Assembly (NCBI GenBank): GCA_025356695.1 | Contig: JANXSE010000354.1 | Coordinates: 1-47,096 of the forward strand | Direction of reading: 5' to 3' | DNA from: Betaproteobacteria bacterium | GTDB lineage: Bacteria; Pseudomonadota; Gammaproteobacteria; Burkholderiales; SG8-41 | DNA: 47,096 bases | Shown: piece after piece, positions 41,688-47,096 of the stretch | How positions within the stretch are numbered: the first letter of the stretch is position 1 | Layout of the letters: each line of letters starts with the position of its first letter | Notes under the pieces: model-generated | The model's database searches: none | What the model was told of the DNA's origin: nothing | Seen by the model: only the letters and a program-made list of their open reading frames with translations | Translations under genes and position numbers: made by a program

Positions 41688-43211
41688 ATGACTGTCGCCG
41701 AAAAGAAACCCTCCGAAATCGCCCGCGATACGCTCAAGCTGTTGATGACGCGCAAACTCGCGCCGAATCCGGGAAATTTCCGCACCGTTTATCACGAAGT
41801 TGCCGGAACGCCCGATATGGCGCCGTTTCCCGCTGACCCGTTGCGGCACATCGTGCAGGCGCTGCCGCTGCGCTCGCCGGCGCAACAGCGCCACCGCATG
41901 CAACTCGACAGCGCCATCGCCCAGCAAAACTGGCCCGACCTGCAAAACGCACTGGTCGCTTACGCCAATGCAGCCGCTGCCGCGCCCGCCGGCGCCGCCG
42001 TCGCAGCCAAAACCGAACCGTCCAACAGCGAATTTCTCGAACAGCTCGCGCGCCTGATTGAAAACGCACTGCCCGCGCTCGGCAGCGATGACGCGCGCTT
42101 TGCCGACCAGGCGGTGCGGCTTATCACCGCCATACGTGATCCGTCGAGCGGCCTCTCGGCGCTCAAACCGCTGCTTGGTAATTTCACGTTGCGCATGTCT
42201 TTCGTTGCCGAAGACCAGGCCGAAATCCGCACCACGCTGTTGAAGTTGCTCAAGCTGATTATTGAAAACATCGGCGAACTCTCGCGCGATGACCTGTGGA
42301 TGAAAAAACAGATCGATGCGTTGATGGACGCCGCCGCGCCGCCGCTGTCACTGCGCCGCCTCGACGACGTCGAGCGCCGTATCAAGGAAGTGATGTTCAA
42401 GCAGGCGATGGCCAAGGGCCGCTCGATGGAGGCGCAGGAGGAAATGCGCCGCATGCTGGCGACCTTCGTCGAACGCCTGTCGCAGATGACCGAATCGACC
42501 AGTGCCCACCACCACAAGATGGAAGAAAGTGCGCGCCTTATCGAACAGGCAAAAAACTTTGAAGACCTTGGGCCGGTCATGAAGGACGTGGTTTCCGCCT
42601 CACGCAGCATGGCGTACGAAATCAAAAATACCCACGAAGAACTGCGCACGATGCGCGAAAAAGTTACTGCCACCGAAGCCGAAATCGTCAAATTGCAGCA
42701 GGAGCTCGACACCGCCAGCTCGCAGGCACGTCACGACACGCTGACCGGCGCGCTCAACCGCAAAGGCCTCGATGAAGCGCTGGTGCGCGAAATCGCCGAC
42801 GTGCGACGCAAGGAAACGCCGCTGTGTGCGGCACTGCTCGATATCGACAACTTCAAGAAATTGAACGACAGCAAGGGCCACGACACCGGCGACGCCGCAC
42901 TCACTCACCTCGTAAACATCACGCGCGACAGCATGCGCCCGCAGGATACGCTGGCGCGTTACGGCGGCGAGGAATTTGTAATCGTCATGCCCGACACCCA
43001 ACTCGAACAGGGCATCGAAGCGATGACGCGGCTGCAGCGTGCATTGACGAAGAGCTTTTTTCTCGCCGGCAACGACAAAATCGTCATCACCTTCAGCGCC
43101 GGCGTTGCCCAGCTTGCAACGGGGGAGACCGCACAGGACGCGATCAAGCGCGCCGATGAGGCCATGTATCTGGCCAAACGCGCCGGCAAAAACCGCGTCG
43201 TCGGCGCTTGA
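41688..43211 (+). CDS. Diguanylate cyclase (GGDEF domain)
   Basis: A 507-residue cytoplasmic protein. The N-terminal 330 residues are alpha-helical without a recognised sensory domain and end in a coiled coil (MREKVTATEAEIVKLQQELD). The catalytic GGDEF domain follows: HDTLTGALNRKGLDEAL, DIDNFKKLNDSKGHDTGDAAL and the active-site motif RYGGEEF (about 424-430). The inhibitory I-site RxxD (RPQD) stands at the right distance before it, so product inhibition is expected. It should make c-di-GMP from two GTP. It lies divergent from the PilZ-like protein gene, a likely effector partner. No membrane segments. Confidence 0.94.
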   Translation: MTVAEKKPSEIARDTLKLLMTRKLAPNPGNFRTVYHEVAGTPDMAPFPADPLRHIVQALPLRSPAQQRHRMQLDSAIAQQNWPDLQNALVAYANAAAAAPAGAAVAAKTEPSNSEFLEQLARLIENALPALGSDDARFADQAVRLITAIRDPSSGLSALKPLLGNFTLRMSFVAEDQAEIRTTLLKLLKLIIENIGELSRDDLWMKKQIDALMDAAAPPLSLRRLDDVERRIKEVMFKQAMAKGRSMEAQEEMRRMLATFVERLSQMTESTSAHHHKMEESARLIEQAKNFEDLGPVMKDVVSASRSMAYEIKNTHEELRTMREKVTATEAEIVKLQQELDTASSQARHDTLTGALNRKGLDEALVREIADVRRKETPLCAALLDIDNFKKLNDSKGHDTGDAALTHLVNITRDSMRPQDTLARYGGEEFVIVMPDTQLEQGIEAMTRLQRALTKSFFLAGNDKIVITFSAGVAQLATGETAQDAIKRADEAMYLAKRAGKNRVVGA

Positions 43212-43234
43212 CAGGGTTCGTTAAAACAACGCCG

Positions 43235-43582
43235 CTAGGCGTGCGCCTGCGACTCGCCGCACATCTCTTCGCAACGCGTTAACGCATACTTGATCGGATT
43301 AAAGTTCAGCAAATCCGTGTTTTCGTCGTTGTCGCCGAATATGAACGGCACCGCACCGTACTGGCGAAAACGTTCGTAAAGTATTTTTGCCGACATACCC
43401 GGCTTGACTTCATGCGAAAGAAATTCATCGATGCTGCGGCGCGACGCCGCATACGCTTCTTCCAGCGTACGGAATTCGCCGAGCCGTTGCGGCGGGCGGC
43501 CCACATCGTTGACGCGTATCAGTGAATCGACAACAAAGCTCACGATAAAACTTTCAATAGCAAAGGCAGCGCAGTAGGACAT
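43235..43582 (-). CDS. Conserved hypothetical protein, 115 residues
   Basis: A small protein, no recognised domain. The N-terminus is MSYCAAFAIESFIVSFVVDSL, mildly hydrophobic but interrupted by acidic residues, so not a clear signal peptide. The middle is helical and charged (FRTLEEAYAASRRSIDEFL), then MSAKILYERFRQYGAVPFIFG and an end with two Cys (RCEEMCGESQ). Codon use resembles neighbours and no competing frame is convincing. The start at 43582 is the only ATG upstream of the conserved part. It converges on the GGDEF gene with 23 bp between stops. Function unknown. Confidence 0.7.
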   Translation of the reverse strand: MSYCAAFAIESFIVSFVVDSLIRVNDVGRPPQRLGEFRTLEEAYAASRRSIDEFLSHEVKPGMSAKILYERFRQYGAVPFIFGDNDENTDLLNFNPIKYALTRCEEMCGESQAHA

Positions 43583-43703
43583 ACCAATATGACAAAACCT
43601 TTACGGCGGCAACAGGCAAAACCTTTAATTTTTGTTCAGACGTGACTTTTATCACGGCAATAGAAGCGCGCTGCGCGGCTTTCGCCCGCGCAGGCGTGAT
43701 TGC

Positions 43704-43739
43704 GTGAATTATTCACGGTCGGGCACGGGCGCCCGACCG
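43704..43739. repeat. Two adjacent palindromes in a 210-bp gene gap
   Basis: GTGAATTATTCAC (43704-43716) is a palindrome around TTA, directly joined to a perfect 9-bp stem CGGTCGGGC/GCCCGACCG with a 6-nt loop (43716-43739). No T run follows on either strand. The gap 43583-43792 lies downstream of the beta-propeller gene and upstream of the small hypothetical gene on the minus strand; nothing else was seen in it. Confidence 0.5.
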
Positions 43740-43792
43740 GCGCTTCCGGATGGCGCGCGCCGCGGCTTTATGCGAAGCGCGCCGGCGTCGAT

Positions 43793-45487
43793 TTACTCGA
43801 GCGGCTCTACTTTGACAATCGATGCCGTGTGATTGGCGCCGACCCAGAATGACGGCACTTTGGTAGCGTTGTCGCCATGCGAGCGGCGCATATTGGTGGG
43901 GCTCGGCAACAGATACGGCGTGACTTCGCTGTTTTTTGGATTGAAGCGCACCACGCGATCGGCGTATTCCGTGGAAGCCCAGGCTTCACCGTTGCGATCC
44001 ACCCACACGTCGTAGGCGTAAAACTCGGGAATGCCCGCCGCCCAGCTTTGAAATTTTTGCGTCTTCGGGTCGAACATCGTAATCGAGTCGGTACGGTTGA
44101 GCGCCGCCCACACGCGATCCTGCGCATCGACCGTGCCGCGGCGCGGCCCGGAGTCCTTTAGATCTGTCTCGTACAGCTTGATCTCGCCGGACTTGGCATC
44201 GATTCTGCCGATGTGGGCGCGCGCGATAATCGTAAACCACGCATTGTTCTGCGAGTCGGACAGCACCGTGTAATGGCTGGGGCGCGGCACCGGCATCGCG
44301 GTGAAGCGCTCCCATTTGCCGCTGGCCAGATCCACCCGCATGATGGCCCACTCACCGTTGTTCATCACCCAGACCTTGCCATCCACCTTGTGATTCCTGG
44401 GCGCAATAAACAGCAGTTCTGCGTGATCACCGTCGAATTCCGGCGCGAGCGGATAGGTCTTGAATGTTTCCGTCTTGCGGTCGAACATCTGGATGGCGCC
44501 CTGAAATCCATTGGCGACCCACACGTTCTCATCGGCATCGAGTTCCACATCGAGCACGCCCTTGTTGCGCGCGGGTTTGACCACCGGGATCGGCCACTCT
44601 TTGACTTCGCCGGTTTTCGCATTCAGGCGTCCGAGTATCTGTTCGCCGAAACTCGCATACCAGGCAAAGCCCTGGGTATCGACCGTCACATCATGCGGCT
44701 GACGCGTCTGGCTCGGCAGGTCGTACTCGGTGTAGACGACTTTCGTTGCCTTACCTGTGGGACGCGGCAATATTTTCAACTCATAGGACCAGGTGGCCGC
44801 CTTGCTCAGGTTAATGCTGCTGATGTAATCGGCCATCTTGCGGCGCGTTTCCAGCAATCGCTGACGCGACTCCGCCGTTGCTGCGCCGGCGCCGACACGG
44901 CCCGGCGAATTGGGCTGGATCAGATTTGGAAAAGTACTCGGCGTATAACGCGACATACGTTCGATCGTCGCCAGGGCCGCATCGCTGTCGAGCTTTGAGC
45001 GCACGATGCGCTCGAAGGTATGGCAGTGATTACAGCCGCGGATTGCATCTTTTTGTTCGCGCGTGCCGGGCCAGCTCATCAGCCATTCCGAATTCGACAG
45101 CTGCGCGGCGGTCTCGTCCACCGTTGCCTTGCGTAAGCGAATGTCGGCAGTGGCGCCTTTCGCCGGCCCGATATCGACCGCGCCGGCGCTGTCGAGCGTG
45201 TAACCCGTGGCACGGATGCGCAACGCATATTGTCCGGGTTCCAGGCGGCTCGCCGGAAAACTGTAGCGCCCTTCGCGATCGCTGACCACCGATACGGTGA
45301 TGGTTGATCCTGCGCGTTTGGCGCTGACCACCACCCCCTCCATCGCCCCCTCGGCCTGCGATGTCACGCGCCCCGACAATACCGGCTGCGGCGCCGTCGA
45401 TTGAGCTTCCACCGCAAGCGAAACCGTTAACAAAAGAAACGCTCTCGCAACCAGGTAGAGCCTTCTACTTTTCTCGCGCTTGATCAT
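43793..45487 (-). CDS. Exported Vgb-like beta-propeller protein with haem-binding CxxCH
   Basis: A 564-residue secreted protein. Residues 1-28 are a signal peptide (LYLVARAFLLLTVSLAVEAQ). A carboxypeptidase-regulatory-like beta domain follows (about 36-120: VLSGRVTSQAEGAMEGVVVS, REGRYSFPASRLEPGQYALR). Next is a helical insert with one c-type haem motif C152-NH-C155-H156 (RGCNHCHTF). The rest (about 240-560) is a propeller with repeats like virginiamycin B lyase (PHDVTVDTQGFAWYASFGEQ, DADENVWVANGFQGAIQMFD). GGGAGGGGGG precedes the ATG. It is 57 bp after the UGSC selenoprotein gene on the same strand. Probably a periplasmic redox or sensing protein; lyase activity is not implied. Confidence 0.87.
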   Translation of the reverse strand: MIKREKSRRLYLVARAFLLLTVSLAVEAQSTAPQPVLSGRVTSQAEGAMEGVVVSAKRAGSTITVSVVSDREGRYSFPASRLEPGQYALRIRATGYTLDSAGAVDIGPAKGATADIRLRKATVDETAAQLSNSEWLMSWPGTREQKDAIRGCNHCHTFERIVRSKLDSDAALATIERMSRYTPSTFPNLIQPNSPGRVGAGAATAESRQRLLETRRKMADYISSINLSKAATWSYELKILPRPTGKATKVVYTEYDLPSQTRQPHDVTVDTQGFAWYASFGEQILGRLNAKTGEVKEWPIPVVKPARNKGVLDVELDADENVWVANGFQGAIQMFDRKTETFKTYPLAPEFDGDHAELLFIAPRNHKVDGKVWVMNNGEWAIMRVDLASGKWERFTAMPVPRPSHYTVLSDSQNNAWFTIIARAHIGRIDAKSGEIKLYETDLKDSGPRRGTVDAQDRVWAALNRTDSITMFDPKTQKFQSWAAGIPEFYAYDVWVDRNGEAWASTEYADRVVRFNPKNSEVTPYLLPSPTNMRRSHGDNATKVPSFWVGANHTASIVKVEPLE

Positions 45488-45544
45488 GCCCCCCTCCCGA
45501 GGATTTTCATTGGCGACGATTCCCGGCCGGACTGCACCGGAAGT

Positions 45545-46081
45545 TTACGACTGCTGGCCCTCCAGCAATAGCTTCACCACCTGCGGTGTAATTTCCGCAG
45601 CGCGTTGATCGAGCTGCTCCGACGTCAGATTCGCAATCGGATGTGGCATTTCGAGGAAGCGGAAGTTCTTCAGCCCCCACGAGCGCGCCATTGCATCGCC
45701 GGTTTTATGAAAGACGTCGGTAATGATGGACGCCGTCGGCATACCCACTTGTTCAAAAACTATGCTGTCGAGCACACTGCCCGAGCTGCATGAGCCTCAG
45801 TCGCCGACGCCGGCGACAACCACGTCGCAATTGGCTTTGAACTCGGCGATGATCGCTGGTGAGGCGGGAATTCCAGCAGTGACCTTGCGACGCATGATGT
45901 GCGCCTTTGCGCCGTAATCGCGCTCGAGCAGTTTGCCGATGCGTTCGAGCACCTGATCGGAATTGAATTTCGAATTGTCGACCAGCCCGATGCGCAAACC
46001 GGCCAGCGATTTCGGCCGCGCCACGAAATCGATGCGCCGGCTTTTTGTTTCGATAGTGGGATCGTAGATTTGCACTGTCAT
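45545..46081 (-). CDS. UGSC-motif family protein, predicted selenoprotein (UGA at codon 95)
   Basis: A 178-residue protein read through one in-frame TGA at 45797-45799. AAGGAG lies 6 bp before the ATG at 46081; a second ATG adjoins it at 46084. The first part ends NCDVVVAGVGD, then U95-GSC98-SSGSVLDSIVFEQ, and continues PTASIITDVFHKTGDAM to the C-terminus without another stop. The motif U-G-S-C is that of the known UGSC family of (seleno)proteins; Cys homologues have CGSC. The Sec/Cys pair suggests a redox or nucleophilic site. A likely SECIS stem lies 12 nt after the UGA. Gene callers would split it at the UGA into a 95-residue piece and a 76-residue piece. Function unknown. Confidence 0.92.
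45768..45784 (-). promoter_or_regulatory. Putative bacterial SECIS hairpin in the UGSC gene
   Basis: On the minus-strand RNA, UCGGGC pairs with GCUCGA (six pairs, one G-U) around the 5-nt loop AGUGU. The stem starts 12 nt after the UGA and the loop starts at about +19, with a G in the loop. This is the cleanest of the three candidates and lies within the coding frame, as bacterial SECIS elements do. Confidence 0.6.
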
Positions 46082-46104
46082 CATGCGCTCCTTCTCTAAA
46101 TTGC

Positions 46105-46169
46105 CCCGATTCGCATCAGCGAATCGGGAGATTTCTCACCCTCTCCCTCCGGGAGAGGGTCGGGGTGAG
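46105..46169. repeat. Hairpin plus dispersed palindrome between the UGSC pair genes
   Basis: A perfect 10-bp stem CCCGATTCGC/GCGAATCGGG with 4-nt loop (46105-46128) is followed by an imperfect palindrome at 46135-46169 (CTCACCCTCTCCC opposite GGGAGAGGGT and GGGGTGAG). The latter form is common as an intergenic repeat in proteobacterial chromosomes. Both lie in the 131-bp gap between the UGSC partner gene and the UGSC gene, where they could tune read-through between the two. Confidence 0.7.
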
Positions 46170-46212
46170 GGCCGGCAGATTTACCCTGAAAAAAATGCCC
46201 CTGTTATGCTTG

Positions 46213-47096
46213 CTACGGTTTGCGAATTTCTCTGGTCACCGCCTGCGAGCCGGCCTTGCCGCCCCAGCCCGGGATGTAGCACGATTGCACACCGGCCTTG
46301 CCACCGGCGGCGATGATCAACAGATCATCCGGCGTCTCGACCAGACTCATCATCGTCTTTTCGTCTTCCGGCTTGACCGTGCCGTCTTTGAGATTCATGC
46401 GTTTCAGATCGGCAATTGAACTCTGCGAATTTTCGAAGACGAATTTTTTGACGTCTTCGCGCGAGTAACCGGCCTTTTTCATGATCGCCTGATGCTCGCC
46501 GGCAAACACCATTGCGTAAAGGGGCTGGCGCGCGGTGCCGCCCGACACACGCATCTGCGCGCACGCCGTGGTCAGCACGCCTTCGGGGGTCGCCGACATG
46601 CCGTTCGAATACTGATGCACGCCGAGTGCGGCCATGATGGTCACGGCACTCTGCCCCGCTTTGAAACCGCGGCTGGTATGCAGCGCCGGCCACGGGCTGT
46701 CTTCTTCGTTCTCGGCGATGCAGTAGGTGTACTTGCCCGGATGGCCGAGGCTCGACTGATCCAGTATGCCGGGGATGGTGCCGATGGTGTTGCGCATGAG
46801 CAAACGCACCGCGCGACCCATCGTCGCATTGGCGCGCCAGCCCGGGCCAAACAGGTTGTGGCCGTTGTTCATCTCGAGTTCGCGCGCGATCGGACCATTG
46901 ACGATCATCAGCACGCCGGAACCGCCGGTGCTGGTGCCGGGACCGTGATATCCATAGAGCGAATCGGCCAGCGCCTCGACCGTTGCCACGATTACCGGCA
47001 TATAAGACGGTTTGCAACCGGCCATCACCGCGTTGATCGCGATCTTTTCGGCCGTAACAGAAACCTGACGGTTCTCGATGAAGGCCACCTGCTTGT
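46213..47096 (-). CDS. UGSC-partner family protein (5' end beyond the window)
   Basis: At least 294 residues; the frame is open to the window edge, and the GTG at 47088 is probably an internal Val, so the true start lies outside. The visible sequence has strongly patterned motifs: TAEKIAINAVMAGCKPSYMP, VLMIVNGPIAREL, GPGWRANATMGRAVRLLMRN, YTYCIAENEEDSPW and a C-terminal IAAGGKAGVQSCYIPGWGGK. I do not recognise a named enzyme. From memory this family often adjoins UGSC-type proteins, and the gene order here (this gene, then the UGSC selenoprotein, then the haem propeller protein) supports a joint function. Two conserved Cys (MAGCKP and QSCYIP) are possible redox partners. Confidence 0.75.
   Translation of the reverse strand, partial: KQVAFIENRQVSVTAEKIAINAVMAGCKPSYMPVIVATVEALADSLYGYHGPGTSTGGSGVLMIVNGPIARELEMNNGHNLFGPGWRANATMGRAVRLLMRNTIGTIPGILDQSSLGHPGKYTYCIAENEEDSPWPALHTSRGFKAGQSAVTIMAALGVHQYSNGMSATPEGVLTTACAQMRVSGGTARQPLYAMVFAGEHQAIMKKAGYSREDVKKFVFENSQSSIADLKRMNLKDGTVKPEDEKTMMSLVETPDDLLIIAAGGKAGVQSCYIPGWGGKAGSQAVTREIRKP

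Noticed and set aside
43583..43792. A small gene in the 210-bp gap
   Set aside because: Short frames there have no ribosome site and no plausible protein pattern; only palindromes were seen.
46105..46169. CRISPR-like repeat array
   Set aside because: Only one copy of each palindrome is present; no regularly spaced repeats or cas genes.

Overview
The window is a high-GC, gene-dense stretch of a betaproteobacterial, probably Burkholderiales-type, chromosome. The assignment rests on gene content: Bug/TctC periplasmic receptors in large number, MmgE/PrpD proteins, an AraC regulator, GGDEF signalling and typical dispersed palindromes. No tRNA, rRNA, CRISPR array, prophage or transposase was seen. 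Both edges cut genes: an M20 peptidase at the left and a UGSC-partner protein at the right.

Positions 1-31100 are dominated by 12 Bug/TctC solute receptors, with no TctA/TctB permease gene among them. Most sit in short transcription units with one to three enzyme genes: HIBADH-like dehydrogenase, TauD dioxygenase, SDRs, a DapA-like aldolase, an AroQ-like protein, an aldo/keto reductase, an acyl-CoA dehydrogenase, and an AprA/AprB-like flavoprotein plus ferredoxin with an AraC regulator. Two further orphan binding proteins (TRAP/DctP type and ModA type) have no visible signal peptide. Several of the enzymes lack the catalytic residues of their families: DapA-like without Schiff-base Lys and Tyr, AroQ-like without Tyr and the first His, two SDRs without YxxxK, and an acyl-CoA dehydrogenase without the usual Glu. 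Positions 9860-14650 hold an unrelated block: an MFS exporter, an alpha/beta hydrolase with a Cys nucleophile, a membrane PAS protein with no output domain, a lipoprotein and a pseudopilin-like protein.

The most striking content is three genes interrupted by a single in-frame UGA exactly where the family has its redox cysteine. They are a FrnE/DsbA-like oxidoreductase (UPWC, 32092-32757), a convergent peroxiredoxin (GGU, 32839-33300) and a UGSC-motif protein (45545-46081). In each, the frame continues as convincing family sequence after the UGA, and a potential bacterial SECIS hairpin follows with its loop about 16-19 nt downstream. I read all three as selenoproteins. Automated callers would truncate, split or miss them. 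The Sec machinery (selA, selB, selC, selD) is not in the window and is predicted elsewhere in the genome.

Positions 33400-43600 hold a MaoC dehydratase, a frameshifted aconitase-like remnant, a TPR-methyltransferase, two exported alpha/beta hydrolases, a Tat-signal MmgE/PrpD protein, a MazG-like protein and a divergent pair of a PilZ-like protein and a GGDEF cyclase. The right end is a minus-strand unit: UGSC partner, UGSC selenoprotein, and an exported beta-propeller protein with a CxxCH haem motif.
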